NCBI GenBank assembly: GCA_013284265.1
Contig: JABTBR010000037.1
Coordinates: 1 to 64,000, forward strand
Direction: 5' to 3'
From: Oxalobacteraceae bacterium
Lineage (GTDB): Bacteria > Pseudomonadota > Gammaproteobacteria > Burkholderiales > Burkholderiaceae_D
DNA: 64,000 bases
Shown: positions 1 to 9,600 of the stretch, in pieces
Layout of the letters: every line of letters begins with the position of its first letter
Numbering within the stretch: position 1 is the first letter of the stretch
Program-made: the position numbers and the translations under genes
The notes under the pieces: generated by a model
Databases searched by the model: none
What the model was told of the DNA's origin: nothing
Seen by the model: only the letters and a program-made list of their open reading frames with translations

Positions 1-1034
1 GCATGCACATCGATCAGCGCCGCCAGCATGGCGCCCAGCACGGCCGCGCCGGGACCGAGGTAGGTGTGCGCATAGGCCACCAGCGCCGTGGCGCCGCCCA
101 GCACGGCGGCGAAAGCCAGCGCCTGGCCCAGGCGAAAGGCGCGGCCGTCGCGCGCCATGCGCGGCCGCGCCGCCGGCGCCGTGTACAGGCGGCGCCCGGC
201 CACGGCCAGCGTGGCCAGCGCCGCGCTGCCGAGCATCGGCGCCAGATGGCGCCACTGGTCTGGCGCGATGGTCAGCACCACCACGGCCAGCAGCAGGTAG
301 GTGGCCAGGTTGGACAGCAGCGCCGCCGCCGCGCACAGCCCCAGCAAGGAGGGATGGTCGCGGCTGCGTTGCCCCATGGCGGCCGTGGTGGCGGTGCTCG
401 AGACGAAGCCCGAGGCCAGCCCGGTCAGGGCCATGCCCATGCCCATGCGCGGGCCGGCCAGGCGCAGGGCGATATGGGCCGCCGCCTGCAGGCTCATGAT
501 CAACAGCACCAGGCCCCACATGCGGCGCGGATTGGCGCCCAGCAGCCAGCCATTGGCGCTGTCGGGCAACAGCGGCCAGACCACCAGCGCGGCGCCGGCC
601 AGGATCAGGGCGTCGCGCAGTTCGCCGCTCCTCAGGCTCACACGGATGAAATGGTGCAGCGGACCGCGCAGATTGAGCAGGGCGGCCAGCACCACGGCCG
701 CGCCGGCCGACACGGATGGCTGGCCGGGCGCGTTCACGCCCAGCAGATAGGTGAAAAACAGGGCCAGCTCGGTCGTCACGCCGGGATCGTCCGAGCGGTC
801 GCGCCAGTGCGACAGCACGCACAGGGCCAGTACCAGGGTCGCGCCCAGCGCCACCAAGGTAGCCGACAGGCACTGCGCCAGCGCCCCCGTCACCGCCACC
901 AGCGTGAAACTGCGCACGCCGACGAAGGCGCGGGTGGGGCCGCTGCCCTTGCTGCGCTCGCGTTCGGCGCCAATCAACAGGCCGCAGCCCAGGGCCACGC
1001 CCAGGCCGGTCAGATAGTCGGCGGAGAAGGTCAT
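1..1034 (-). CDS. DUF4010/MgtC-type membrane protein, C-terminus cut by window edge
   Basis: The reverse strand is open from an ATG at 1034 to the left edge with no stop, giving at least 344 residues, so the 3' end lies outside the window. The N-terminus has an early membrane helix followed by LLIGAERERSKG, the hallmark start of the MgtC/DUF4010 family (compare LLVGLERERRKK in the second copy at 61443-62810). Further in, SGFVSSTATTAAMGQRSR matches the conserved DUF4010 segment. Most of the rest is hydrophobic helix, so this is an inner-membrane protein. Its substrate is unknown; metal or small-solute transport has been proposed for the family but is not shown here. It is transcribed in the same direction as the hemerythrin gene upstream. 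Confidence 0.8.
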   Translation of the reverse strand, partial: MTFSADYLTGLGVALGCGLLIGAERERSKGSGPTRAFVGVRSFTLVAVTGALAQCLSATLVALGATLVLALCVLSHWRDRSDDPGVTTELALFFTYLLGVNAPGQPSVSAGAAVVLAALLNLRGPLHHFIRVSLRSGELRDALILAGAALVVWPLLPDSANGWLLGANPRRMWGLVLLIMSLQAAAHIALRLAGPRMGMGMALTGLASGFVSSTATTAAMGQRSRDHPSLLGLCAAAALLSNLATYLLLAVVVLTIAPDQWRHLAPMLGSAALATLAVAGRRLYTAPAARPRMARDGRAFRLGQALAFAAVLGGATALVAYAHTYLGPGAAVLGAMLAALIDVH

Positions 1035-1125
1035 GCCTGCGATTCTGCCAGCCATGGCGCCGCGCCGCAATGGCCGCGTGCCTGCCGTCGCCCCAGCCGG
1101 GCGGCGGCGCGCGCTGCGCAGGCGT

Positions 1126-1596
1126 TCAAGGTGGCGCCGTGGCCTCGGCCGGCGGCTCCCGCCCTATGCAGTCCATCAATGCCAGCAGCTGCGTCACCTG
1201 ACCGTCGAACAGACGGTCGGCCATGGGGAAAACCACGTTTTCCTCCTTCAGATTGTGCTGGCGCATCAACAGGTACAAGGTGTCGGCGTGGGTGAAGAAA
1301 TCGTTGCCGGAGCCGGCAACGATGGCCGCGTCCATCAGTTCGAGCACGGCGCGCAGATAACCGTGCTCGCCGCGCATCAGCGAGGTGGGACTGGCGGCGT
1401 TGCCGGAGGTCCTGTCCAGGTGGGGGAACAGCACCTGTTCCTCGCGCTGCATGCGGCGCTCCAGCTGCAGCCGGAACTGCCCGAATTCACGCAGCGCGCC
1501 GGCCCAGTCGTGGTGCATGACATGGGATTCGGCCAGCACATACTGTCCCTCGCAGGCGCGGTGATCGCGTTCCATATAGTGGCCGATGGTGGTCAT
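1126..1596 (-). CDS. Hemerythrin-domain (HHE) protein, FNR-controlled
   Basis: This 156-residue protein starts at ATG 1596, preceded by GAGGA, rather than at an in-frame start further upstream. It shows the four-helix HHE pattern: GHYMERDHRACEG near the N-terminus, a central HHDW and REEQVLFPHLD, then GEHGYLRAVL and LMRQHNLKEENVVFPMAD. The spaced His and Glu residues would bind a di-iron centre. Family members handle O2, NO or iron-sulphur damage. A perfect FNR box lies 60 bases upstream and the neighbours are nitrate respiration genes, so a role in NO or nitrosative stress during denitrifying growth is a fair inference. It is cytoplasmic, with no signal peptide. Confidence 0.85.
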   Translation of the reverse strand: MTTIGHYMERDHRACEGQYVLAESHVMHHDWAGALREFGQFRLQLERRMQREEQVLFPHLDRTSGNAASPTSLMRGEHGYLRAVLELMDAAIVAGSGNDFFTHADTLYLLMRQHNLKEENVVFPMADRLFDGQVTQLLALMDCIGREPPAEATAPP

Positions 1597-1655
1597 AGCA
1601 TATCCTCGGTGGGGTGGCGGATTTTCATTGTCACATTTGAACAAACGCTATTTCC

Positions 1656-1669
1656 TTGATGCAGATCAA
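1656..1669 (-). promoter_or_regulatory. FNR/ANR box of the hemerythrin gene
   Basis: TTGATGCAGATCAA matches the FNR consensus TTGAT-N4-ATCAA at every fixed position and is palindromic. It sits about 60 bases before the ATG at 1596, which fits activation from around -41.5 if transcription starts near 1620. The same 14 bases recur at 43284-43297 before the universal stress protein gene. Confidence 0.85.
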
Positions 1670-1719
1670 AGATCCCAAGTTTGGCATGCTGCCGAGGCCC
1701 TCTGGGCCCTGATGCGCTG

Positions 1720-2097
1720 CTAGAGCGGCAGCACCCGCTTGCTGAGCGCCACCGCGACGATGTAGCCGAACACCAGGCAGGCGGCCGCCAAGGCCGCCGC
1801 GCGCACGGCCGGGCTGCGTCCGTGCTTGAGCGCCACACTGCCCAGCCCGATATACAGCAACAGGGCCAGCACCTTGGCGCCCAGCCAGTGCTGGGCAAAC
1901 GGCGACTGGCCGCTCAGCACGGCCAGCGTGACGGCGCTGGCCAGCAGCGCGCTGTCGACCAGGTGGGGCAGGGTACGCACCCAGCGCTGGCCCAGGCGCG
2001 CGGGCGCGCGCAGCATCCAGTAGCCGCGCAGCAGAAACAGCGTGCCGCTCAGCGCGGCGCAGCTCATGTGGAAGTGTTTCAGCGCGAGGTAATCCAT
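1720..2097 (-). CDS. SirB2-family membrane protein
   Basis: This 125-residue integral membrane protein starts with MDYLALKHFHMSCAALSG, the family signature with its conserved His residues, followed by LRGYWMLR and GQRWVRTLPHLVDSALL. Four hydrophobic helices are visible. SirB2 proteins are named as invasion-gene regulators, but their biochemical role is unclear. They often lie near respiratory genes, as here beside narK. The ATG at 2097 was chosen because the family begins with this MDYLxLKxxH motif; the ribosome site is weak. Confidence 0.85.
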   Translation of the reverse strand: MDYLALKHFHMSCAALSGTLFLLRGYWMLRAPARLGQRWVRTLPHLVDSALLASAVTLAVLSGQSPFAQHWLGAKVLALLLYIGLGSVALKHGRSPAVRAAALAAACLVFGYIVAVALSKRVLPL

Positions 2098-2276
2098 GGC
2101 GCCGATTTTAATCCGATCCCGGCGCAAAGAATATACCGCCGATACCGCGCCGGCCTAGTCATTCCGGCCGATGCCGCTAGCCCGATTGCCTTGGCCGCCC
2201 CACCGTCCGGCCAATTGGCGGCCTGCGCCGCGCCACGTAAGCTGGGTTCATCCCCCAGACTGTCAGGAGAAGCAAG

Positions 2277-3554
2277 GTGGCAAACAACAACAAGGCGGTG
2301 CAGGTGCTGGCCAGCAGCACGCTGGCGTTTACGATCTGCTTCGCGATCTGGATGATGTTCGCGGTGCTCGGCATTCCGATCAAGAAGACGCTGGGACTCA
2401 ATGAAACGCAATTCGGCCTGCTCGCCGCGATGCCGGTACTCAGCGGCTCGCTGGTGCGGGTCCCGCTCGGCATCTGGTGCGACCGCTATGGGGGGCGCAT
2501 CGTGTTCTTCCTGCTGATGCTGGCCACCGTGATGCCGATCTACCTGATCGGCAAGGCCAGCGCCTACTGGCAGTTCCTGACCCTGGGCCTGTTCGTCGGC
2601 CTGGCCGGCGGTTCCTTCTCGGTCGGTACGCCGTATGTGGCGCGCTGGTTCCCCAAGGAGCGCCGCGGCCTGGCGATGGGCATTTTCGGCGCCGGCAATT
2701 CCGGCTCGGCGCTGACCAAGTTCGTCGCCCCGGCCATCATCACCGCCTACGGCTGGCAGATGCTGCCGACCGTGTACGCGCTCGCGATGCTGCTCACGGC
2801 CGTGCTGTTCTGGTGCTTCAGCGCCACCGATCCAGGTCACCAGAGCGGGGCCGGCGTGCCCTTCGCGCAGCAGATGGCGGTGCTCAAGGACAGGCGCGTA
2901 TGGCGCTACTGCCAGTACTACTCGGTGGTGTTCGGCGGCTACGTCGGCCTGGCGCTATGGATGACCAAATACTATGTCGCCGAATACGGCTTCGACCTGC
3001 GCCTGGCGGCGCTGCTGGCGGCCTGCTTCTCGCTGCCGGGCGGCGTGCTGCGCGCCCTCGGTGGCTGGATCTCGGACCGCTACGGCGCCTACCAGGTGAC
3101 CTGGTGGGTGATGTGGGTGTGCTGGGTGTGTTTCTTCCTGCTGTCCTATCCGCCCACCAGCATGATCATCAAGACCGTCAATGGCGATATGTACCTGCAA
3201 CTGGCGCTGACGCCGTGGATGTTTACCGGCCTGCTGTTCGTGGTCGGTACCGCGATGGCGATCGGCAAGGCGTCGGTGTTCAAGTTCATCGGCGACGATT
3301 TCAGCGACAACATCGGCGCCGTGTCGGGCGTGGTCGGCCTGGCCGGGGGGCTGGGCGGCTTCGTGCTGCCGATCATGTTCGGCGCCTTGGTCGACCTGAC
3401 CGGGGTGCGTTCGAGCGCCTTCATGCTGCTGTACGGGGCCGTGTGCGTCTCGCTGGTGTGGATGCACTACTCGTTCAAGCCCGAGGCGGGCGCCATGGCC
3501 ACTGCCGACGCGGCCCGCGCCAACGCCATCGCCGTTCCGGCGGCGGCGGCCTGA
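2277..3554 (+). CDS. narK1: NarK-type nitrate/nitrite transporter (first of a pair)
   Basis: This 425-residue major facilitator protein has about 12 membrane helices and starts at GTG 2277 behind CAGGAGAAG. Family motifs include GIWCDRYGGR after helix 2, the glycine-rich nitrate signature GLAGGSFSVGTPYVARWFP, and a second in the C-half, GVVGLAGGLGGFVLP. It lacks long extra loops and resembles the NarK1 nitrate/proton symporter class, which would import nitrate at the onset of anaerobiosis. It is followed after 27 bases by a second narK, the common K1-K2 tandem of nar operons. The division of labour is inferred from family knowledge. Confidence 0.88.
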   Translation: MANNNKAVQVLASSTLAFTICFAIWMMFAVLGIPIKKTLGLNETQFGLLAAMPVLSGSLVRVPLGIWCDRYGGRIVFFLLMLATVMPIYLIGKASAYWQFLTLGLFVGLAGGSFSVGTPYVARWFPKERRGLAMGIFGAGNSGSALTKFVAPAIITAYGWQMLPTVYALAMLLTAVLFWCFSATDPGHQSGAGVPFAQQMAVLKDRRVWRYCQYYSVVFGGYVGLALWMTKYYVAEYGFDLRLAALLAACFSLPGGVLRALGGWISDRYGAYQVTWWVMWVCWVCFFLLSYPPTSMIIKTVNGDMYLQLALTPWMFTGLLFVVGTAMAIGKASVFKFIGDDFSDNIGAVSGVVGLAGGLGGFVLPIMFGALVDLTGVRSSAFMLLYGAVCVSLVWMHYSFKPEAGAMATADAARANAIAVPAAAA

Positions 3555-3581
3555 TTTTTTGACAGAACCGAGGAGAATAAC

Positions 3582-4976
3582 GTGAGCAAATATGTCATCA
3601 GTACCTGGGAACCGGAGAGCAGCTCGTTCTGGTCCGGCGGCGGCAAGGATACCGCCAACCGCAATCTGTGGATCTCGATACCGGCGCTGGCGCTGGCCTT
3701 CGCGGTGTGGATGGTGTGGAGCGTGGTGGTGGTGAACCTGCCGGCGATCGGCTTCCAGTACAGCACCAACCAACTGTTCTGGCTGACCGCCTTGCCCGGC
3801 CTGTCCGGCGCCACGCTGCGCATTTTCTATTCCTTCATGGTGCCGATCTTCGGCGGGCGCAAATGGACCACGATCTCGACGGCCTCGCTGCTGATCCCGG
3901 CGATCGGCATCGGCGTGGCGGTGCAGGATGTGACGACCGGCTATCCCACCATGCTGGTGCTGGCCCTGCTGTGCGGTTTCGGCGGCGGCAATTTCGCCTC
4001 GTCGATGGCCAATATCAGCTTCTTCTATCCCAAGGCGCAGAAGGGCTATGCGCTGGGCATGAACGCCGGCCTGGGCAATCTGGGCGTGTCGGCGGTGCAG
4101 TTCGTGGTGCCGCTGGTGATCACCGCCGGCGTGTTCGGTGCGTTTGGCGGCGCGCCCCAGACGGCCGTCAAGGCCGGCCAGAGCACAGCGCTGTGGCTGC
4201 AGAACGCCGGCTTCATCTGGGTTCCCTTCATCGCCGCCAGCAGCCTGCTGGCCTGGTTCGGCATGAACGACCTGGCCTCGGCCAAGGCCTCGTTCGCCGA
4301 GCAGGCGGTGATCTTCAAGCGCAAGCATAACTGGCTGATGTGCTGGCTCTATACCGGCACCTTCGGTTCCTTCATTGGCTACTCGGCCGGTTTCCCCCTG
4401 CTGATCAAGACCCAGTTCCCCGACGTCAACCCGCTGCAATACGCCTTCCTCGGCCCATTGGTGGGCGCGCTGGCGCGCGTGCTGGGCGGTATCGTGGCCG
4501 ACAGACTGGGCGGCGCCAAGGTCACGCTCTGGACCTTCGCGGGCATGATCGCGGCGGTCTTCGGGGTGCTGAATTTCCTGCCCCATGGTGGCATGGCCGG
4601 CACGGGGGGCAGCTTCAACGGTTTCTTCTGGATGTTCATGCTGCTGTTCGCCTGCACCGGCGTCGGCAACGCCTCGACCTTCCGCATGATCCCGGTGATC
4701 TTCCTGACCGAGCGCCAGCGCGCCGCCGCCGGCCAGCCGGCCGCCGCGCAGCAGCAGGCCATCGTCGACGCCAACAAGGAAGGCGCGGCGGTGCTGGGCT
4801 TCACCTCGGCGGTGGCGGCCTATGGCGCCTTCTTCATCCCCAAGAGCTATGGCAGCTCGATCGCGCTGACCGGCGCGCCGGATGCGGCGCTGTGGTGCTT
4901 CATCGCCTTCTATGCCAGTTGCATCGCCATCACCTGGTGGTGCTATGCCCGCAAGAACGCCGACATGCCCTGCTAA
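3582..4976 (+). CDS. narK2: NarK-type nitrate/nitrite antiporter (second of a pair)
   Basis: This 464-residue major facilitator protein carries an N-terminal extension (SKYVISTWEPESSSFW) before helix 1, typical of the NarK2/NarU nitrate-nitrite exchanger class. The nitrate signature GFGGGNFASSMANISFFYP and the C-half GGIVADRLGGAKVTLW are present. A short insert between later helices is rich in Ala and Gln (residues near 380-400). It starts at GTG 3582 behind GAGGAG. By analogy it exports nitrite in exchange for nitrate, feeding NarGHI in the inner membrane. The downstream carbonic anhydrase starts 31 bases later and is probably co-transcribed. Confidence 0.88.
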   Translation: MSKYVISTWEPESSSFWSGGGKDTANRNLWISIPALALAFAVWMVWSVVVVNLPAIGFQYSTNQLFWLTALPGLSGATLRIFYSFMVPIFGGRKWTTISTASLLIPAIGIGVAVQDVTTGYPTMLVLALLCGFGGGNFASSMANISFFYPKAQKGYALGMNAGLGNLGVSAVQFVVPLVITAGVFGAFGGAPQTAVKAGQSTALWLQNAGFIWVPFIAASSLLAWFGMNDLASAKASFAEQAVIFKRKHNWLMCWLYTGTFGSFIGYSAGFPLLIKTQFPDVNPLQYAFLGPLVGALARVLGGIVADRLGGAKVTLWTFAGMIAAVFGVLNFLPHGGMAGTGGSFNGFFWMFMLLFACTGVGNASTFRMIPVIFLTERQRAAAGQPAAAQQQAIVDANKEGAAVLGFTSAVAAYGAFFIPKSYGSSIALTGAPDAALWCFIAFYASCIAITWWCYARKNADMPC

Positions 4977-5007
4977 GTCCAGTGGATATGCAAGCAAAGG
5001 GAAGACA

Positions 5008-5718
5008 ATGGAAGATATCGAAAAATTTGTGCACGGCTTCAGCCGATTCCAGCAGCAGTACTTCAGCGACACCCAGAGCGTCTACGACAGCCTGCGCGCG
5101 GGCCAGCGGCCCGCCACGCTGTTGATCGGCTGCTGCGATTCGCGGGTCGACCCGATGCTGCTGACCGGCAGCGATCCGGGCGACCTGTTCGTGGTGCGCA
5201 ATATCGCCAACCTGGTGCCGCCCTGCACCCCGCAGGCGCCGCCGGGCGTGAGCTCGGCGATCGAGTTCGCGGTGTGCAGCCTGGAGGTGGCGCGGGTGAT
5301 CGTGCTGGGGCATGCGCACTGTGGCGGCATCCGCGCGTTGATGGGGCCGCGCACGCCGGTGGCGGAAACCGATTTCGTCGGACAGTGGATGAAGATCGCC
5401 GAGCCGGTGGCCCATCAGGTGCGCCACGACCTGGGCCATCGCGGCCTGGAGGAGCAGCACAAGGCTTGCGAGCTGGCCAGCATCCTGCACTCGCTGGATA
5501 ATCTGCTGAGCTATCCCTGGCTGAGGCGGCGGGTGGAGCAGGGCCTGGTCAAGCTGCACGGCTGGTATTTCGATATCGACAGCGGCGCCTTGCTGGCCTA
5601 TTCCGCGCGCCAGCAGCAATTCCTGCCGCTGGTGTGCCCGCTGGAGCCGCGCGCTAATGGCGGCAGGGCGGCTTGCGCTCATCCTGAGCGTCCGGCCCAT
5701 CCCGACCATCCTGGGTAA
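5008..5718 (+). CDS. Beta-carbonic anhydrase
   Basis: This 236-residue protein catalyses CO2/bicarbonate interconversion in the cytoplasm. Zinc and catalytic motifs are intact: CCDSRVDP (Cys and Asp-Arg dyad) and HAHCGG (His and Cys ligands), with VVRNIANLVPP between them. The start ATG 5008 follows AAAGGGAAG, and an upstream open extension was rejected because it overlaps narK2. It lies 31 bases behind narK2 within the nitrate transport operon, an unusual partner; a link to pH or bicarbonate handling during nitrate respiration is only a suggestion. The C-terminus (RAACAHPERPAHPDHPG) runs 65 bases into the convergent DUF3079 gene and looks like non-conserved read-out. Confidence 0.9.
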   Translation: MEDIEKFVHGFSRFQQQYFSDTQSVYDSLRAGQRPATLLIGCCDSRVDPMLLTGSDPGDLFVVRNIANLVPPCTPQAPPGVSSAIEFAVCSLEVARVIVLGHAHCGGIRALMGPRTPVAETDFVGQWMKIAEPVAHQVRHDLGHRGLEEQHKACELASILHSLDNLLSYPWLRRRVEQGLVKLHGWYFDIDSGALLAYSARQQQFLPLVCPLEPRANGGRAACAHPERPAHPDHPG

Positions 5719-5899
5719 CGGTTTGCGGCGCGTCCAGGCCGAAGCTCGCCCAATCTTCGCCAAACAATTCACAGGGATGCTGGGTGCGGTCCGAGCCATT
5801 GCCGCAGGCCATATCGGTGGCGCGGCAATAGCGGTCGCAGCCCCAGCAGAGCAGTTCCGGCCGCGCCGGATGCAGGGGGAAGATCTTTTTGCCGGACAT
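5654..5899 (-). CDS. DUF3079 cysteine-rich small protein
   Basis: This 81-residue protein begins MSGKKIFPLHPARPELLCWGCDRYC and continues MACGNGSDRTQHPCELFGEDW, the conserved core of the DUF3079 family in Burkholderiales. Its Cys pairs (CWGC, RYC, MAC) suggest metal binding, but no function is known. The last 22 codons overlap the end of the convergent carbonic anhydrase gene. It follows the 5913-6308 gene by 13 bases on the same strand and probably shares its transcript. Confidence 0.8.
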   Translation of the reverse strand: MSGKKIFPLHPARPELLCWGCDRYCRATDMACGNGSDRTQHPCELFGEDWASFGLDAPQTVTQDGRDGPDAQDERKPPCRH

Positions 5900-5912
5900 C
5901 TGGCCGCCCGTT

Positions 5913-6308
5913 TCAGGAAAAGCGCAGCAGATCGCCGGCCTGGTCGAAGGCCAGGAAGCGTTCCATCTGCCCCACTTGTATCAATCTGACCATCTGCTTC
6001 AGCGCAGCGTCGGTGCTGGCCTGCGCCGGCGGCTGGCCGCTCTGGCCGGCCAGCGTCGTCACCAGCACCACGTCCCATTGCGCGCCCGCTTCGCGCGCTT
6101 CGCGCGCCAGATTGGCGAAGGTATCGAGCTCGCCGACCCGCTTGGACACGCACATCAGCGGCACCAGCGTATGGCGCGGTCCGGCGCGTTCCAGGCCGGG
6201 CACCGGCTCAGGTTCCTGCTCGGCGGCGGCAAAGGTCATCAGCAGATGTTGTGGCTCGCGCTGCAAGGCGGCGGCGACCAGCAAGCCTTCGAAACTGTCG
6301 ATATTCAT
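5913..6308 (-). CDS. Conserved protein of unknown function, divergent from narG
   Basis: This 131-residue soluble protein has no signal peptide or membrane segment. It begins MNIDSFEGLLVAAALQREPQ and contains LLMTFAAAEQEPEP, LVPLMCVSKRVGEL and WDVVLVTTLAGQSGQPP. Related proteins in Burkholderiales are, as I recall, often labelled ribonucleotide reductase subunit alpha, but none of that enzyme's catalytic Cys or nucleotide motifs is visible and the length is far too short, so that name should not be carried over. The ATG at 6308 follows GAGGAAAGCACC. It shares the 382-base divergent promoter region with narG, where nar-type palindromes lie, so co-regulation with nitrate respiration is plausible. 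Confidence 0.7.
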   Translation of the reverse strand: MNIDSFEGLLVAAALQREPQHLLMTFAAAEQEPEPVPGLERAGPRHTLVPLMCVSKRVGELDTFANLAREAREAGAQWDVVLVTTLAGQSGQPPAQASTDAALKQMVRLIQVGQMERFLAFDQAGDLLRFS

Positions 6309-6388
6309 GGTGCTTTCCTCGTGGTGGATGGATGGCGGCGCCAGCGCGCGCGCCTGTCGACAGGTATACCGTGGGCCGCGCCGCTTGC

Positions 6389-6410
6389 CCATAGCCGTCT
6401 ATGGCTAGGC
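6389..6410. promoter_or_regulatory. Candidate nar operator, weaker copy
   Basis: CCATAG-N10-CTAGGC has the same half-site layout as the stronger sites before narG and narX (CCCTAG-N10-CTAGGG). It lies 81 bases upstream of the divergent gene starting at 6308. A nested perfect palindrome, CCATAG-CCGT-CTATGG, covers 6389-6404. The binding protein is unknown; NarL is one candidate because narL is in the cluster. Confidence 0.45.
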
Positions 6411-6517
6411 CGACTAGTCCTTTTGGCGCGCCGCTGTCGGGGAATCCCCGCTGCGCCGTGGGGCCGGCGTGGCTTAGGCGGCTGTTTGGCCCGGGGCGTG
6501 TAGGGGAGCGTGGCGCG

Positions 6518-6541
6518 GCCCTAGTCACAAAGGCCTAGGGC
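6518..6541. promoter_or_regulatory. Candidate nar operator before narG
   Basis: GCCCTAG-N9-CCTAGGGC is a 7-base inverted repeat (GCCCTAG/CTAGGGC) about 150 bases before the narG start. The identical arms at identical spacing occur before narX (14355-14378) while the central bases differ, which argues for a protein-binding site rather than a transposed copy. A direct repeat CTAGTCCTT flanks the region at 6414 and 6543. Confidence 0.55.
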
Positions 6542-6690
6542 GCTAGTCCTTATCGCGCCGGCGCGCCGACTTCTTGCCGATTCCCAGCCTTGCCCGCGCT
6601 CCGTAGACTGCCTGCATCGGCGGTCCATGCGGCATGCGTGGGACCGAATTCATTTCCTGGCACCGGACACGGTGCGAGCGCGGAGGCAGC

Positions 6691-9600
6691 ATGAGTCATT
6701 TTCTGGACCGACTGAAGTTCTTCAACAAGACCACATCGACCTTCTCCGACGGCCACGGCGCCGTCGTCAACGAAGACCGTAGTTGGGAAAACGCCTACCG
6801 CCAGCGCTGGCAGCACGACAAGATCGTGCGCTCCACCCACGGCGTGAACTGCACCGGTTCCTGCAGCTGGAAGGTGTATGTCAAGAATGGCCTGATCACC
6901 TGGGAGACCCAGCAGACCGACTATCCGCGCACCCGTCCCGACCTGCCCAACCACGAGCCGCGCGGCTGCCCGCGCGGCGCCAGCTATTCCTGGTACGTGT
7001 ATTCGGCCCAGCGCGTCAAGTATCCGATGATCCGTGGCCGCCTGATGGAAATGTGGCGCGAGGCGCGCAAGACCATGGACCCGGTCAGCGCCTGGGACCA
7101 TATCAGCCAGGACCCGGAACGCGCAAAACAGTATAAATCGATCCGTGGACTGGGCGGCTTCGTGCGCGCCACCTGGGACGAGAGCAATGAAATGATCGCC
7201 GCCGCCAACGCGCTGACGATCCAGAAGTATGGACCGGACCGCATCGTCGGCTTCTCGCCGATTCCCGCCATGTCGATGGTCAGCTACGCCGCCGGCACCC
7301 GCTACCTGTCGCTGATCGGCGGCGTGGCCCTGAGTTTCTACGACTGGTATTGCGACCTGCCACCGGCCAGCCCGCAGGTGTGGGGCGAGCAGACCGACGT
7401 GCCGGAATCGGCCGACTGGTACAACTCGACCTATCTGATGGTGTGGGGCTCGAACGTGCCGATGACGCGCACGCCGGACGCCCACTTCTACACCGAGGTG
7501 CGCTACAAGGGCACCAAGACGGTGGCCGTGTCGTCCGACTTCGGCGAGATGGCCAAGTTCGGCGACATCTGGCTGGCGCCCAAGCAGGGCACCGACGCGG
7601 CGCTGGCGATGGCCATGGGCCATGTGATCCTGAAGGAATTCCATGCCGACAGCCAGTCGCAATACTTCAAGGAGTATGCCAAGCAGTACACCGACTTCCC
7701 CATGCTGGTGCTGCTGAAGGAGCAGAACGGCACGCTGGCGCCGGAATACTTCCTGCGCGCCTCGCACCTGGCCAACAATCTGGACGAAACCAATAACCCG
7801 GACTGGAAAACCCTGGTCATCGACGAGGCCAGCGGCGACATCGTCGCGCCGGCCGGTTCGATCGGCTTCCGCTGGGGCGAGTCGGGCAAGTGGAATCTGG
7901 AGATGAAGCAGGGCGGTAACAACAAGACCGTCGATCCGCAGTTGTCGCTGCTCGGCCGCGGCGACGAGGTGGTGGCCGTGGGCTTCCCCTATTTCGGCGG
8001 CAAGGACGCCAGCGACATGCTGCTGCGCCATGTGCCGGCCAGGCGCATCACCCTGGCCGACGGCAGCAGCGCGCTGGTGGCCACCGTGTTCGACCTGACC
8101 CTGGCCAACTACGGCATCGACCGTGGCCTGGGCGGTGGCAATGTCGCCACCAGCTACGACGACGATATGCCCTATACGCCGGCCTGGCAGGTCAGGCATA
8201 CCGGCGTCAAGGCGGCCGACGTGATCACCGTCGCGCGCCAGTTCGCCCAGAACGCCGACCAGACCCGCGGCAAGAGCATGGTCATCGTCGGCGCCGCGCT
8301 GAACCACTGGTATCACATGGACATGACCTATCGCGGCATCATCAATATGCTGATGATGTGCGGCTGCATCGGCCAGTCCGGCGGCGGCTGGGCCCACTAC
8401 GTCGGCCAGGAAAAGCTGCGGCCGCAGACCGGCTGGACCCCGCTGGCCTTCGCGCTGGACTGGAACCGGCCGATGCGCCAGATGAACGGCACTTCCTTCT
8501 TCTACGCCCACACCAGCCAGTGGCGCCACGAAAAACTGCACACCGGGGAAATCGCCTCGCCGCTGGCCGGCCCCGACGTCGCCCCTATGAGCCTGCTGGA
8601 CTACAACGCCAAGGCCGAGCGCATGGGCTGGCTGCCCTCGGCGCCGCAGTTGCAGACCAATCCGCTGCAGGTGGCGCGCGCCGCCGCCGCCTCGGGCATG
8701 CAGCCGGCCGACTACGCGGTCGAGCAGATCAAGGCGGGCAAGCTGGCCTTTTCCTGCGACGATCCGGACAATCCGGCCAACTTCCCGCGCAATATGTTCG
8801 TCTGGCGCTCGAACATCCTGGGCAGCTCGGGCAAGGGCCATGAATACTTCCTGAAGTACCTGCTGGGCACCCAGAACGCCCTGATGAGCAACGAGGACGA
8901 CTGCATCAAGCCGCGCGACGTCAAGGTGCGGCCCGCCGTCGAGGGCAAGCTCGATCTGCTGGTGGTGCTGGACTTCCGCATGTCGACCACCTGCCTGTAT
9001 GGCGACATCGTGCTGCCGACCGCCACCTGGTACGAGAAGGATGACTTGAACACCTCGGACATGCATCCCTTCATCCACCCGCTGTCCGAAGCGGTGCAGC
9101 CGCTGTGGCAATCGCGCTCGGACTGGGACATCTACAAGGGCATCGCCGAAAAATTCGCCGAGATCGGCGGCGAGCTGCTCGGCACCCAGCAGGATCTGGT
9201 GCTCACGCCGCTGATGCACGACACCCCGGGCGAACTGGGCCAGCCCTTCGATCCCAAGGACTGGCGCGCCGGCGAATGCGAGCCGATTCCCGGCAAGACC
9301 ATGCCGAATTTCACCGTGGTCGAGCGCGACTACACCCAGATCTTCAAGAAATTCACCTCGGTCGGCCCGCTGCTCGAAGCGGCCGGCAACGGCGGCAAGG
9401 GCATCAGCTGGAAGACCGGCCATGAGGTCGAGACCCTGCGCGGCATCAACCGCACGGTGACGGAGGAGGGCGTGTCCAAGGGCCAGCCGCGCCTGAACAC
9501 GGCGATCGACGCCTGCGAGATGATCCTGTCGCTGGCGCCCGAGACCAATGGCCACGTGGCCGTCAAGGCCTGGGCCGCGCTGTCGGCCATGACGGGGCGC

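Noticed and set aside
3..1295. Long rightward open frame rich in Gln, His, Arg and Gly
   Set aside because: It is the complement of a DUF4010 gene and of the hemerythrin gene; its composition is typical of antisense frames in high-GC DNA.
5913..6308. Annotation as ribonucleotide reductase alpha subunit
   Set aside because: Only 131 residues with none of the enzyme's catalytic Cys or nucleotide-binding motifs; the name seems to be a propagated error.
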